Of a stretch of 64,000 nucleotides of DNA, positions 46,712 through 60,410 are shown piece by piece. The position numbers were made by a program, and so were the translations under genes. The DNA is from Gossypium raimondii (lineage: Eukaryota > Streptophyta > Magnoliopsida > Malvales > Malvaceae), in contig NC_068567.1 of the NCBI RefSeq assembly GCF_025698545.1, forward strand, positions 7,068,001-7,132,000, given 5' to 3'. Within the stretch, counting starts at the first letter, position 1. Every line of letters begins with the position of its first letter. The notes under the pieces are model-generated. The model saw only the letters and a list, made by a program, of their open reading frames with translations. It was not told the DNA's origin and made no database searches.

Positions 46712-48160
46712 TGTCGGCTATTGGTTAAGCTTCAGATGGTAAAAAGCCCTAACGTTGTTCGTTGAATCCACCTGAGTTTTCAGTTGAAGAAACAGTGATA
46801 AAGAGAGCGATTATCAAATCCTTCAAAATTGGAAACTTATGTCGAGGGTTTTTCAAGGCCCGTCTTATAATTTCAAATTTCATTTTCGGCCCATTTTCGA
46901 AATTCAGGTCGGTATATTGGTTTTATCTAAACTAAATTGTTTTTTTAATAATCTCCTTATCGCTTTGTCTCTTTTTGACTCCATATCTAGAATTACCTAT
47001 AATTAAGTGTGTTCAAACGGTCAGTTAACCGAACCGAATTATTATTAACTGAACTTTCCGAAATGTAAAAATTTTTAACCGTTAATCGAATTGAATTTTT
47101 TAAAATACATTAATCGAACCGAAATATTTCGGTTAATTCAATCGATTAACCAAATTAAACGAATTTTATATTTTTTTATTTTTTGGTTAAAATAATTATA
47201 AAACAGATAAAAATAATAGTTCAGAAAATACATTGCTAATTCAATTAATTACCTGATTTAGAACCAAATTAACTGATAATCGAAATTTAAATAAATCATT
47301 TCATTAACCGGCCTCCGATTGATTAACAAAATTAAATTGATTCGGTCAGTTAATTCAGTTTTATCTAAACTATGAACACCCCTACCCATATCCTCTCCCC
47401 AACCCATGAATACGAGGAGGATAATGCACTTCAATGAACTCAAACTCACGTTCTCTTATATTGACAACAATGCCTATACCGTTCAAGCTAATACTCATTT
47501 GGCTAAAACTTTTTCTTTCTAAATATTTAATAATTGTTTTTCCATAAGATTTACGGTATTTGATAATCACATTAAACTCCGACTAAATTTAAAATTAAAT
47601 TAAATTAGACTTGTAATTGTAATTAGTGTAAAACTCTTCTTACATTATTTTTCAACTCATAAAATTCCAACTTGAAATTTTATTTATGAAAGATTGAATT
47701 TTTATCACTTAATACAATAATAATTAATAAAATAAAAAGTGAAATTCAAATTATGAAATGCAATATTGAGATGTCATTTTCCACCAAAAATGACATAATG
47801 GCAATCAACTAGTCGTATGTTATTTTCTATAGCAACCTAAGTATGTTGTTTTCATTCATTCATTTTATGTTGCAATTGGATGTAACACAACATTCTTTCT
47901 AACCATTTCATAATGTGTAACTTGTGAATTTTGTTTTTTTATTTAAAATTTTGACAAAATTTATTAATTTGACATATTGATTAAGTTGCTCTCATGTGAC
48001 GTGATATATGATTAACGTGAAATAAAATAGTCACTTAATTGATACTTTGACCCATATATACGGGACTAATTTACTCATTTTTTAATAAAAATAAAATATT
48101 ATTTAACTTTTACTACAATGGCCTTTATAATACTTTTACTCAATATGTTTATGTCTCTAT
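46712..48160. other. HYPK upstream region and AT-rich spacer
   Basis: The first ~200 bp upstream of HYPK hold its 5' UTR and promoter. No other gene was seen. A possible inverted-repeat element lies at about 47006-47383. Confidence 0.55.
47006..47383. repeat. Possible MITE rich in GGTTAA/TTAACC
   Basis: Starts GTGTTCAAACGGTCAGTTAACC and ends GTTTTATCTAAACTATGAACAC, with many short TTCGGTTAA/TTAACCGAA inverted words between. The GTGTTCA/TGAACAC ends suggest a hAT-type MITE; no target duplication was confirmed. Confidence 0.45.
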
Positions 48161-49110
48161 TAAGGCAACTTAGGGGTAATGCCTTTGTCGAACTTCTATG
48201 TTAACAGTGCCTTTTTTACAAGTCGATTATATGAAAGAGTCTATATAGTTCAACCTAGAGGTGCTCATGGGCCGGGCGGCCCGGCCCGGCCCGACGGCCC
48301 GCCCGAAATATGGGAGGGTTTGGGTAAAAATATGGGCTTGAGCAAAAAAACGAGGCCCGATTAAAAAACGGGCCGGGCCTCGGGCACGACTTTTTTGGCC
48401 CGGGCCCGGCCCGAATATAATAAATATTTTTATTATTTTTTATTTTTTTAATTTTAAAATACTTTTATTAAATTTTTTTAATTTTAAAATTTTTTTAAAA
48501 TACTTTTTAAATTTTTTTTAATTTTAAAATATTTTTAAAATACTTTTTTTAATTTTTATTTTAGTTTTTAAAATAAATTTTTGGTAATTATTTTAAAAAC
48601 GGGCCGGGCCAGGCCCAGGCTTATGAAATTTTTCCCGGGCCGGGCCTGGGCAAAATTCTAGGCCCATATTTCGGGCCGGACCCGGGCCTATGACCCGGGT
48701 CGAAATTTTTTCTGGGCCCGGCCCGGCCCATGAGCACCTCTAAACTTCAACCTTATGGTTTTGTTGATAAGGAAAGGTCACATCATATTTGTAAATACAC
48801 AACTATTTATGGGTTGAAACCAGCTTCAATGGTTTGATACCAAGAATTGAACAGTTTTTCGTACCAACACAATCTCATTGGTACCTTAAAGGAATAATTC
48901 ATCATGACATTACTATATTTAGCATTTAGTGATTCAGATTGGGCAGATGATATAACCTCAACTTCGACTCATACATCTACTATATCTAGGTAGTAATCTC
49001 ATATCTTGGAAATCATCAAAGTAAAAGATTGTTGCTCAATCGTCCACTGAACCAAAATATCAAGCACTTACCAATGCCACTGCAAAACTCATCTGGATAA
49101 TTCTTTTTCG
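48160..49110 (+). pseudogene. Copia pol remnant split by a MITE
   Basis: Plus-strand Copia pieces: reverse transcriptase FYVNSAFFTSRLYERVYIVQP before the MITE and PYGFVDKERSHHICK after it, then a jump to RNase H (SDSDWADDITSTSTHTS and the following W-K-S-S-K-type region). There are several stops and an internal deletion between reverse transcriptase and RNase H. No LTRs could be assigned. Confidence 0.8.
48257..48745. mobile_element. GC-rich hAT-type MITE
   Basis: About 489 bp with inverted ends AGAGGTGCTCATGGGCCGGGC / GCCCGGCCCATGAGCACCTCT, flanked by the 8-bp duplication TTCAACCT (48249-48256 and 48746-48753), the size made by hAT transposases. The host Copia reading frame is consistent with one copy of that 8-mer before insertion. 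Ends are dense in GGGCC/GGCCC words while the middle (48418-48600) is almost pure A/T. The exact right end is uncertain by about 4 bp. Confidence 0.8.
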
Positions 49111-50700
49111 TTATTAAATTAGTTCCCCCCCAAAAAAATTCATTTTACACTATTTTAAATTGGTTATTGTTTAAGGACCCATAAAGGAAATATCCCTAAA
49201 AATTTTTTGCTTTCTTTCTATTGAAAATTCTAGCCTTTAGCGTAGCTTTGTTGGCTTCACTGTAACTGCAGTTGCAGCCTTGCATGGTTCCAATTTTTAA
49301 TGTTCATCGACTTCACGAAAACTAAAACCAAGGTCATTCATTGAAATCAACAATGTATAGGCTTTTCGTTGCCGGCTGTTTCAAGGACTTTTCCTTTTGT
49401 CTTTTGTTCTTCTCTACTTTTTTTTTTTATTTTTTTTACAGTGAATTGCATTGAAAATTGTGGAGGAAGGGTTGAAGTAGGTGATTTACTTTTACTGTGA
49501 CTTGGATTTAACCATTATTGAAGCTCGAAAGCTGCTTCATATTCCCCAGCGCCATAAAATCATGACCGACAAAAAATTTGTAAGTTTGTGCTAGTTCCAC
49601 TGATTTATGGTTCTAACTCCAAAATAACTCAAAATTTCCCAAAAGTTATCTCCATAATTTTTTACCCAATTTTATGTTTTTTATTTCGTTTTTTAAGAGA
49701 TGAAATGCAGTCGTTTCATGCTACCTGATTTAATTTTTTTCAAAATTTAATATAAATTCGTGGAAATATATATACACGTACTGTTACGGTCAACATTCCA
49801 TTTGATATTTAATAGATAAATAATCAAAATAAGAAAAGTTTAATTTTAGAGTAATCAAAATAAAAATACAATAAATTTAGAGTCACCATTGAAGTAATTT
49901 ACCTTAATTTATTTTTGTTTGAATTGTATTTCTCCTCCACTCGAACACCAATTATTCAGTGTGATAATATCAGTGCCACATGCCTCAATGCTAATCTTGT
50001 TTTCCATTCTCCTATGAAGCACTAACTTTTGACTAACACTTTGGAAGGTAACATGTTCAATTATGCCTAATATGGATAATGTTCAATCAAGCCTACCCAT
50101 TGTTGGAGAATGTAATATTCGCCATAATAGTGTTCAGCTGGGCTGCGAGTGCGAAGGGGTTAGGATTTCTTGTAAGGAATTAATGCACAATTACACAATT
50201 TAGCGTCTAGAAAAGAGAGTAAGGATCAGCTTAGAATTGTTTTTAAGAAATATTTTCAGGATAAAAAGCATTATTAAATAGTATAGTTTTGAGCTTTTCA
50301 AAAGCATTTTTGAAAAGAAAAAAAATACTTTGTAAACCACTTTTTTAGCCAAGAATAAAAACAGAAAATTTTAGCCTCAAAAATATTTTTTAGCTTAAAA
50401 ATACTTTTGAGAAGTAATGCTAAGTAAGGATTAAGCAAACAACGCTTAAGATTGCAAAATGAGTGTTGAACATTTTGATTTTATGGTTGTGTGGCAAACG
50501 AATCATGTTGGGTGTTTTGCTTGGCGATGGAAATGTGAGATGTTATGCTGCTTGGACTTGGGAGGTAGGAAGCCCTTTGGTTTCTACTACTTCCCAATTG
50601 GCTTTCCTTTCCTGCTTGCCTTAAAGATTTTTTTTCGGCGTAAGACTAGAGCGACATGGAGATGGAAGCATTCTTTTGTTTTTCAACGATGAAGCAAGAC
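49111..50700. other. Spacer without recognised genes
   Basis: AT-rich. The short open frame at 50459-50692 (77 codons) has no recognised motif and no supporting context. Confidence 0.5.
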
Positions 50701-50703
50701 TAA

Positions 50704-50853
50704 GGGTGAGTTTGGATGGGCAGTGTGTTTACCTACGGTTAGTGTAAAAACAGCGGTGGCTGTGAGATTAGATATTGTAGCGATATTGTAGCGTGAGACA
50801 AAAAGGAAGCTAAACGCACCGCACCGCATCCAATTGCCTATCCAAACCCACCC
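50704..50853. mobile_element. PIF/Harbinger-type MITE, 150 bp
   Basis: Ends GGGTGAGTTTGGATGGGCA / TGCCTATCCAAACCCACCC are inverted repeats flanked by TAA on both sides (50701-50703 and 50854-50856). Same family as 38583-39283. Non-coding. Confidence 0.85.
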
Positions 50854-50856
50854 TAA

Positions 50857-51722
50857 GCCTATGAGCTTATTATTTTATATCAGAACAAGTAAATAGAATC
50901 CTCTTTTACGTCCCCAAGTGGAGAAATTATTGAGGCAATAAAATATATGATGGAAAAAAAAAGAAATTTGTAGCAATTGGGTTGGAAGATACGAAAGATA
51001 AACTTGGACCTTTCTTTCGTGGATGATTCGTTTTTATTTGTTAGGATCCAATTGGTGTTTTTCAGAGTAGGCATTAATTGTATTTAGGTGTTCTTCATTT
51101 TATTTTAGACGAATTTTTGTTCTCCCTCCTAAGTATTTCATGATTGACATGGCAAAATATATATATTCCAATGAAAATTAGGGTTTTCTTTTAGTTTATA
51201 ATTGATTCTAATATTTTGCAAACAATTTTTTTAAAATTCTTTTGTTTCTTTCTTTTAAGTTGGGGACATGAATCTATCACCAATTAACCTCTCTCATCAC
51301 TCCAAAATAATTTTCAAAAATGAAAATAAAAGAAGGATATAGCTCTAACATTGATTTACTTAGTGGCATACATCGAGAAAGAAAAATCAAGTAATTCTCA
51401 ACTGATTCTCTTATCGATGACTTCAATTTAAAGAAAAATCAAACAATACTGTTTAAAACAATCGACTTTAAAAAATAGTGTTATATTTTCTTTATAAGTA
51501 AACTATATTAATATTTAAAAAGTACTAAGATACTTTTATAGTTAGATCATATTTATATTTCACTCCCCTTAAAATGAAATCTTAAATTACCTGTGCATGT
51601 CATCCCATCCTCCTATGGTCTCAAATGGGTGTCATTGGTGGTGACAGATAAAAGATTGTTGATTTAGGATTGTTTAGTATAAGGTTGGGATAAATTAGTT
51701 ATATATGTCAAAAAATATATTA
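50857..51722. other. AT-rich spacer
   Basis: No gene or element end was recognised before the target duplication GTGGT at 51723. Confidence 0.5.
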
Positions 51723-51727
51723 GTGGT

Positions 51728-53061
51728 TGATAACACTCTAGAATAACGTATTTTTATGTATTAATTATGTATTTATTCTGAGTATGATCCTGCTAATTTG
51801 AGCTATTTATGATCTTTTACCTCATAGGGACTAAATTTGAGGTAAAAGCAAAATTAAGGGCCAAAAGCGTGAATTTAGAGATAAAATGGGCCAATGTGCA
51901 ACACAAGGAAAAGTTTGTGCCAAAAGTGCAAGCATGGAGGACACAAGGGTTGAAATACAAAAGGAAGAGATTTTATTCTATTAAACTCTATTTTAATTAT
52001 ATTAGGATAATTAATATTGAGATAATTATTAAGGATTATTTTTAGGATTTTATTTTATCTTTATTTATCTTCAATTAAATGTATTTATCTTTTAGGAATT
52101 TAAGTAGGATTAGACTATCTCCCCTAGCACTATAAATAGGGGGTGAAGTGACTCAAAAGAGGATCCCATATATTTTTCTCAAAACACTCTCTCCCCAAAA
52201 GTTTAAGCTTTTGTTCTTCTCATATTTCTTTTTAATAATATTTTTATTTTTATTTATTTATTTTCTTTTTTACCACAATCATGAGCCACTAAACTCATCT
52301 AGCCGAAGGTTGTCAAAAATCCCCAAAAGAGTTCATGAGGCTTAGAATCCGTACTTAGCCTCCTCGCTGAGTATTCATCGTTTTTCCGCACTATGAGGCT
52401 GACGCTTCCGTCCATGTCCCTTAAGAAGTAAGTTTTTCAACGTATGCAAAGGCGGTCGCTTTGTATGTTTTAGGAAGGTTCCACAGTCGGTTCGTTAGCT
52501 TATTGTGTCAGAGGTTGGCGAGCCCAAGAGAAAAAATGGTGTGGGATTCTCCATTGAGAAGCGTTGATCTAGCATAAGACGATCCCACAGAAGCGATTGT
52601 TGGCTAGAGTCAGGTTCCACTAAATCGTAAGTCTAAATCCTTGGAGCTGGTGGTCGTAGGCGTCCTCTTCCACTATAACTGGCTTATTCGGTTTGGGAAG
52701 GATCATCTAAAAGCCGAGGATTGAACCCAAGGCAGAACGAGACAACTGGAGGCTGGAATCTCCCATAAGAATTTCCTTTCTCTCAATTCTATTTTTAATT
52801 TCTCTAATTTTCGATTCAATATTCTTAAATTTGTTTTTATTTTATTTTTCGTTTTCAAATCCAAACATTTAATTATGTTATTTGTTTATTTTATTTTTTT
52901 CAGGCACGCAAGTTTTCTTGGGCAAGATTTTGCCTAGGATTTCACAGAACAAGATATTTTGCAAGTCTAGTCCTTGAGGATTTGACCCTACTTCCCTTTT
53001 ACTATTTTTTTCATTATTTATTAGGGATATGATATTTTTAGTGTTTTCAACGACCGCATCA
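51728..53061 (+). mobile_element. Solo LTR, 1.33 kb
   Basis: TGATAACACTC to GACCGCATCA, flanked by the 5-bp duplication GTGGT (51723-51727 and 53062-53066). Same family as 29411-30698 in the opposite orientation. A CTATAAATAGG TATA-like box (about 52130) precedes a leader-like part (52150-52760). No coding domain; the ORFs inside are short and unsupported. Confidence 0.88.
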
Positions 53062-53066
53062 GTGGT

Positions 53067-53318
53067 TAAATAGGTAATTTTATTGAAAATTTAAGAAAAC
53101 ATGTCATTTTTTAAGAGGGAATGGAAAAGTGCGTCTAGTTGGACATATTTTCTCTTTAAATCGCATTTTCTAAATCTTTTAATATAATTTTTTTGTTCAT
53201 ATGGTTAAATGTTAGTGTTTTATACTTAAGTCTCGTGTTCAATTCCTCTCTTCTAAACACATTTTTATTTCATGTTGTTTCAAGCTTTTTTTATTTTAAT
53301 TAATAAATATATTGTTTT
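53067..53318. other. Spacer between solo LTR and Copia D
   Basis: AT-rich, no features recognised. Confidence 0.5.
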
Positions 53319-53555
53319 TGTTATGAATATCTTATTAAGTAAAAATATTCATCATGATCAAGATAAAGTTTTGATATACTTTAAACTCTATTAGTTATTA
53401 AAATTAAATCTCTACTTCTTTTATACTTCTTATGCCTATAAATAGAGACTCTTATGAAGCATTGTAATCACCCTTTTGATCAATAAAGTACGTCTTCTAT
53501 TACGTTTATATTTTCTTTGTTCTTTATTCTCTCCATCTCTCTTTATTTTATAACA
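53319..53555 (+). repeat. Copia D probable 5' LTR
   Basis: 237 bp, TG...CA, with TATA box TATAAATA (53437-53444) and AATAAAG poly(A)-like word (about 53482). The left border is tentative because no partner LTR or target duplication could be checked. Confidence 0.6.
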
Positions 53556-54659
53556 TGTTATCAGCACAATGATTCTCTATTTTTTAAAATCTTTCAAATT
53601 CGTCCATAAATCAAATTCATTTTCACTTTAAACTTTCTCCTTACAACTTCATCTTCAATATGTTGAAAAATTCAATCTTAGAATGGATTATGGTTCTTAT
53701 TTCCAATTTTTATTTATAATCATACAAGTATGGGTAAAGAATAGATTTGGTAATAAACTTTTATATTTCAACCATATTTTTTTCAATTAAGGTATGTCCA
53801 CTATTACTTTTTATTAAACATAAATTTCACATTCGATGATATTTAACTTTCTTTTTCAACCATATGTTTTTTTATGTAAAAGACATAATTGTGGATTAGA
53901 TATGTTTGCTATTAATATGACATGTTTTTTTCTGTTTTTTAAGCTTTTTAATTAAGTTGTATTATGCATAATATTTAGATGTTTAAATTTTGATTATGAA
54001 ATTCTTGCTATTAAATATTTTTGAAATTTTATTAAAATTATGATGGAAAGTATTATTAACCTACCATTTTTTATTAAAGGAAATTTGATAGGAACTATTG
54101 AGTCTTATTAACTTGATAATGTTAAATGATTGTATGATATCTTTTAAATTGAACTTATAAATATTTTATTAGAACAAGATAATATTTTATAATATATATG
54201 TAGTATTGAAATTTGGTTCAATGTGTATCGGATAATTTTCAAGCATCGTACATGAAAATTTTGTTATTAAATTATTTTACTATTAGATTATAAATGTTAT
54301 TACGAAAACAAAATTGTTTTACTACTTGTAATAATGCTCGTGATAATAGTCAAGGTGATGACGATGATGTTAAAAATCTTCGGTATATTTTACTATGTTT
54401 TATTTATAATATCATGTATATTATAATTGGAGAATAATCATGACAACATGAATGAATAGATTCGATTTAAAATCTACACATGTTTACATGGTAATTATGA
54501 AATAAAAAATCAATAGAGGCGTTTAAAAACCTGTCTACCAGATTTGCTGCATTTCCCAAAGTGAATGTAGACATAAAGAAAATAAAAGATATACTCATGG
54601 ATCACTAAAAGTGGGAATATAATAATAAATAAGAGAATAATGAGAGTTCTCAAGATAAC

Positions 54660-57228
54660 TGTAACTCCCCAAAAATCCCTTATATATCTATTTTCGTATA
54701 TTTGTGACATAAATACATGTTTGCTTCAGTGGTTAAATGTTTTGGGAAGTGTTTGAGAGGTCCCAAGTTCTAGCCTTAGCTTGAGAAAAATTTTGTTTTT
54801 AATTGAATAGACTCCTATCCTTAGCCAGTAGGTTTATAAATAAATGTTAGTGAAATATATCAGAATGGGCCTGCTGGTCTGACCCATTCTGATGGATAAG
54901 TAGAGTGGCAAAGCGCTAGTAGTCTTGAGTTCAAGTACTAATGTGCACTAGGGAGTGTGTTATTTTGCTGCGAGTGCCGTGTGGGTGTTTTAGTCTAACC
55001 GAACTATTGAAGAGTTGGAGTGAAATTTGAATGAGGTGGTTGAGAGAGGGGTGGACGGTTTTTGGGGAGTGGATTGAGGGATTTGGGGAGAAAAGTAAGG
55101 AGTGGAGGCGTTTGAGTTGGACTAGGATGCTCTGAGTGGTTGCAATGGATGTGGTTTAGTGGAGTAAACCAAGGAGTTTGGGGAGTTACCCTTTGATTTC
55201 AAAAATCTCTGCAGAACTCTCCTCTACCATCTTTCATTTTTATTTTTTTCTCTGCCTCCATAGTTGAATTATGTTCCTTTCTTCCCCACCCTCTTTTCGT
55301 TTTCTTTTGACTTCAATCTTCCTATGTTGCTATCGAGATTTCAAGTACTTTCCCTCTACCTGCCGAATTTTCCCCTCTCCACCTTTTCTTTTTCTTTTGC
55401 TTTCAGCCGAAATCCCCCATTGCTGCCATTTTCCCCTCCAATTCTCTTTCTTTTTTGTTTTGTTTTGTTGCCAAAATTTTAAGTGTTTCCCCTTATATTT
55501 CGTTTCGGTCTATCTGGCTCCTCAGCTTTTATTTCCGTGCGATAACAATAAGTAGTGTTGTTGTGTTCGTTTAGTTTTGGTTTCAAAATATTTTGATTCT
55601 GTTGTTTGTATATAGGGGACGATCGTGAAGCGGTTTTTCTTTCCAACGAATTGATTAGTGCCAGTAGTCGGGGGTGATTGCGGTAAGTGAGTGCATTTGG
55701 CTCGTTTTGGTATTAATTAAATTATGCTTTAGTTGTTAAATGCAAGATAGGGAACGCTGCTTGCAGGTTGCAGAAGATTAGGAAGTGCTTAAGCATCGAG
55801 AACGACCCATGTGTGTAAAAATAACTTTGAAAACGAGAATCGATGAAAAGCCGAAAATGTGATTGTCGACACCACACCGGCGTATGGTCGCTCGTGTGGT
55901 AAGCCGTGTGACCGAACATAGACGTGTGATCAACGAGGCTTGCCATGTACAATACACGAGCGCGTGGGCCCCATACGGGTAGACCACACAGACGTGTAAG
56001 AATATTGGGCCAGGTCGTGTGATCCACATGGCCAAGGCCATTTTGGGTTGTGTGGGCCCACATGGGCATACAACATGGGTTTGTGGGCCCATTTTCACTG
56101 TTTGATTGCTAAGGTCGCACAGGTCGCCCGAGTCGACTATGGACCTACTGTAGGGTCGGTAAGTTTACCTGGACCCCTTATTGACTGAAATGAATGAAAA
56201 ACTGTTATATGTTTATATGAGATAGATATGTATGTCTGTATGTTGAGCATGTTATTCGCACTGTACTGATTATACATGATACCATGACATGATTGTATGA
56301 TGCATTGCATTGGGTTGGGGATTAATATTGATTGGAGAAAGTGTACTGAAAGGCCTCGAGCCTAACTTACTTGCAGCTCAGCTGCAATTACTGCCTAGTG
56401 TCGCATTCGGTACTTTTTGGAATGTAAGGATTGGTGGGTTGATTATATCCCCACATGGAGTGTAAGGTTAGACAGAGATGGAGTGTAGTGGATGGTTGGG
56501 TAGGACCTGTATACTGTATAATCTGTTACTGTACTGATTATTGTTACTGTAATGGGTCAAGGCCCAAACACATGATTGCTTCTGTGCTGAGATGGACTAA
56601 AGCCCAAACTGATATTATCTTTGACACTGAAAAGGGCCTAGGCCCAGACCGTGATTGCTTTCTGTCTATTTGCTTTTTATGGGACTACATACTGAGTTTT
56701 TAAAAACTCACCCTTCTGATTTGACTGTACAGTAATCCCTAAACATAGGCAGATCGGTGCGACGGAGGACTCAGCGGTGGCCACACGACCTATTTAATTC
56801 GATTTAGTACTTAATTATAATTTCAGTTTTATTTTAGGGGTATTTTACTGTAATAATGGCATCTCTGGATTTTGTTATGTTTAATTTGGGGTTTCTATTA
56901 TTTTGACTTACAACTGCTAGTAGTAGGGATAATCGAGTTTTCAAAATGAAACAAACATTTTAACAAAATACGCACAAATTGGCAAACTGTTTTAAAAAGC
57001 TTCCGCGATAAATAAAGTTTTGAAAATTTATAACGTTTTGAAAGAAAATAACTTATGAATATGAATCACGTTTGAAATTGATCGACACGTTTTGGTATTA
57101 AGCAAAAGAGAGTGTAAATAAGTGATAAAGAAATGAGGATTTTAACGACAACTCACTTTACGAAAAACACTTTCATGTGACACCGCCAAATTCGGTCATA
57201 ACGTCTGGGCTGGGTTTGGGGTGTTACA
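54660..57228 (+). mobile_element. Solo LTR, 2.57 kb, probably Gypsy
   Basis: TGTAACTCCCC to GGGGTGTTACA, flanked by the 5-bp duplication ATAAC (54655-54659 and 57229-57233), within the Gag part of Copia D. Contains CGTGTGG/CCACACG-type words (55870-56050) like those of the LTR at 32340-35732. Non-coding; the ORFs at 55264-55555, 55722-56098 and 56455-56703 are unsupported. Confidence 0.88.
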
Positions 57229-57233
57229 ATAAC

Positions 57234-58970
57234 TTTTCAAAGGGTAAAGATAACTTATGTTATCAATGTGATATGAAAGATTATTAGCCACATATGTGGC
57301 GTATGCCCAAATATTTTCTTTCTGATAATATTCTTTGAGGAATGATATGGAAAATGTAATAATGAATTTTATCATTACAGATAGAAAATATTTATCTTAT
57401 TTGGTATTGAAACAAATATATATTTTTCAATATTTGATAGTACAAAATTAGTTGAAAGCTCCGAAGAGTTAATATATCAATATCTAAAGAGCACAAAATT
57501 TGTGATGGTTTTAAAAGACATTTGTAATGGATCTCATATTGAGATTGTGAATGAGGAAAATATTATATTTCATATGAATAAAAAGGGATTGGGTTATTAA
57601 TTTATATTTATTTTATAATCTTTGTGATATTCTTTTGTCATCATCCCTATTAAAGGGTTAAAACAAAATATTTGACTGTGAAAGATTTACTTATAAACAA
57701 TAGAATATGATAAATTTATCTAAAACTTATTATGGTTGGATGCACCTAAAGTTGCAAGTTTTTTTAAAAAAAACTGTGAGTATAACTCTACAGTATTCAG
57801 AATAAGTTCTCAAATAAAATTACGTGGTAAAATATTACTGATGAGAACTTGCAAGAGAGAAAACTTTTGTATGAAAAGTCATTGGTTATGTACCTATCGT
57901 ACACCTAGAAAATAAGATCCACTCTCAAAGTTTGTTATTAATAGATTTCTGGGCATTTGAGAATTTTGGCATATTCACTGAAGCGAATATTGCATATAAT
58001 TGCTTGGAAATTATATTTATTTTGTTGACTTAGTGACTTTATAATATTCACATTGATTTAGACATTTTCAGTAGTAAATGTCACAATAGCACTTATATTT
58101 GGATACAAAGTAAAATGAATGATAGTAAAATTATTAATTTGTTACAATTTAGTACAATTGAAACACATGTTAAAATAAACTAGAAGTTTCTTGATACAAA
58201 TGCATTTACTACTTGGCATGATCAATTAGACCATCCTGGATCATATATAATGCGAAAATTAATTAAAATTCATATAGACATTCATTAAAGAACCAGAAGA
58301 TTCTTTAATTTAAAATAATTCTCATATGTTGCTTGTTCTCAATTTAATTTAAATTGAGATTTAATGTCTTGTATTTCTTAAACGAATATGGGTCCATTCA
58401 ACCACCATGAGGATGGTTTTTATCATATGATTTTGGTAGATGCATTTACAAAATAATCACATGCGTTATCAACTCACAACCTGTCGTTTGCGAGATTGCT
58501 TGTTTAAATAATTAATTTCAGATTATGCAATTAAAACAATTCATCTTGCTAATGCTGGTGAGTTTACATCCCAAGTTTTCAATGATTTTGCATGTCAATT
58601 GTGATAAAAGTTGAACATCTTGTAACTCATGTTCACACACAAAATGATTTAGCTGAATTGTTAATCAAATGCCTCCAACTAGTAGCGAAATCATTACTTA
58701 TGAGAACAAAACTTTCTATTTCAGCCTGAGATTGTATTGATTTACATATTGTACGCATCAAGCCAATAAATTATAAATACTCTCCATTACAATTGATTTT
58801 TGGTCAAGAGTCAAATATTTCTCATCTTACAATTTTTGGATGTGCGGTATATGTTCCAATTGCTTCACCACAACGCACAAAGATGAGTCATAATAAGAGA
58901 TTGGGAATGTATATTTATATGAGTCTCCTTATAATATTTTTGAGCTATTAATTCGATATTTAGTTATGAC
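57234..58970 (+). pseudogene. Copia D Gag end, protease and integrase remnant
   Basis: Starts with a decayed CCHC knuckle (LCYQCDMKDY, stop and Cys-to-Arg change), then a low-quality protease stretch, a GAG-pre-integrase segment near 58215 (WHDQLDHPGS), an integrase D-region (VDAFTK near 58440) and the FGQESNISHL / FGCAVYVP segment at 58800-58860. Frames change repeatedly. Confidence 0.78.
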
Positions 58971-59499
58971 ATGAGTTGTCAGTTTTCCTAACATTAGTGG
59001 GAGAGAATAAAAAGCTAGATTAATAAAATACTTGAAATGAATTATCAATGTCTAAGATCCTCATACAAAGCAATGTGAACCAGAAGTTCAACAGATAATT
59101 CATTTTACAAATTAACTGTCAGATTCAATAAATCTCACATACCAGTTGAAAATGCTCCAATACGAATTGATGTCCTAATAGGGCAAACTGTTAATGCAAA
59201 AGAAAATAATCCATGCATGAAGCGTGGAAGACCGGTTAGTTCCAAAGATAAAAATCCTCGTAAAAGTAAATGAGCAAACATTCAAGATGATTATTTAGTG
59301 AAGGCGGGGGTTTCTGAAGAGACCCATGACATAACTAATTATAAAACTCAAAAAGAGATTTAGGTACCTAAAAGTGAAAATAAAAATGATGAAAATAAAG
59401 AGATCTCGATAAGTTATGTCAATACGAAACAAAGATAGAACCGAAAAAAAATATAGTTGTTAACAAAAATTTTGCTTATAATGTTACTATTGAAATAAC

Positions 59500-60410
59500 A
59501 AAAGAAAATGAGGATTTTGGGCCTAAATCTACTAAGGAATGTAAAAATAGAAAAGATTGGCCAAAATGAAAAAAATGCAATTCAAACAGAATTGAATTCA
59601 CTTTCTAAATGTGAAGTTTTTGGACATGTAGTCCAAACACCTAAAGGTGTAAAGTCAGTAGGATATAAATGGGTATTTGTGCAAAAACAAAATGAAATTG
59701 ATGAAGTTGTAAGATACAAAGCTCGCCTTGTAGCACAAGGATTTTCGCAAAGGCCCGACATTAATTATGAAGAGATACATTCTCCTGTGGTGGATGCAAT
59801 CACATTTAGATATCTTACTAGTCTGGCAGTACGTGAAAAACTTGACGTGCATCTAATAGATGTTGTTACATCCTATTTATATGACACACTTGATAGTGAA
59901 ATTTATATGAAAATCTCTAAAGGATTTAAAATCCCAAAAAAATATAGAGTTTCTTGATAAAATTGTTCGATCAGATTAAAGAAAAGTTTATATAGATTAA
60001 AACAATTGGGCGTATGTGGTACAATCGTCTTAGTGAATACTTGTTAAAAAGGTTACAAAAAAGATCCAATTTGTCCATGTGTCTTTATAAAAAGTTTAGA
60101 TCAGATTTTGTGATAATTGTTACTTATGTTGATGATCTAAATATGCTTGGAACTCCTAAAGAGCTTCAAAATACAATCAATTGTTTAAAGAAAGTATTTG
60201 AGATGAAAGATTTTGGAAAAATAAAGTTTTATCTTGAATTACAAATCAAACATTTAAAAGATGAAATTCATGTTCATTAATCAACTTATATGGAAAAGAT
60301 ATCAAAGAAATTTTACAAGGATAAAGCACACTCATTAAGTACTCCTATGGTTGTACGATCGTTAGATGTGAATAAAGATTAATTTCGTCCTTGCTAGAAT
60401 GATGAATAGT
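59500..60410 (+). pseudogene. Copia D reverse transcriptase remnant
   Basis: Two long open pieces: 59508-59957, with VGYKWVFVQKQNE and RYKARLVAQGFSQRP and the LDVHLIDVVTSYLYD segment (normally DVKTAYLYG), and 60014-60280, with the active-site segment TYVDDLNMLG intact. Frameshifts at about 59957-60013 and stops after 60280 break it. Confidence 0.88.

Noticed and set aside
48179..48364. ORF rich in Gly, Pro and Ala
   Set aside because: It reads from a Copia remnant into the GC-rich MITE end; composition comes from GGCCC repeats.
50459..50692. 77-codon ORF
   Set aside because: No motif, no neighbouring signals, and no support beyond an open frame.
55264..56703. Several ORFs of 70-115 codons
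   Set aside because: All lie within a solo LTR bounded by the ATAAC duplication and have no domain.
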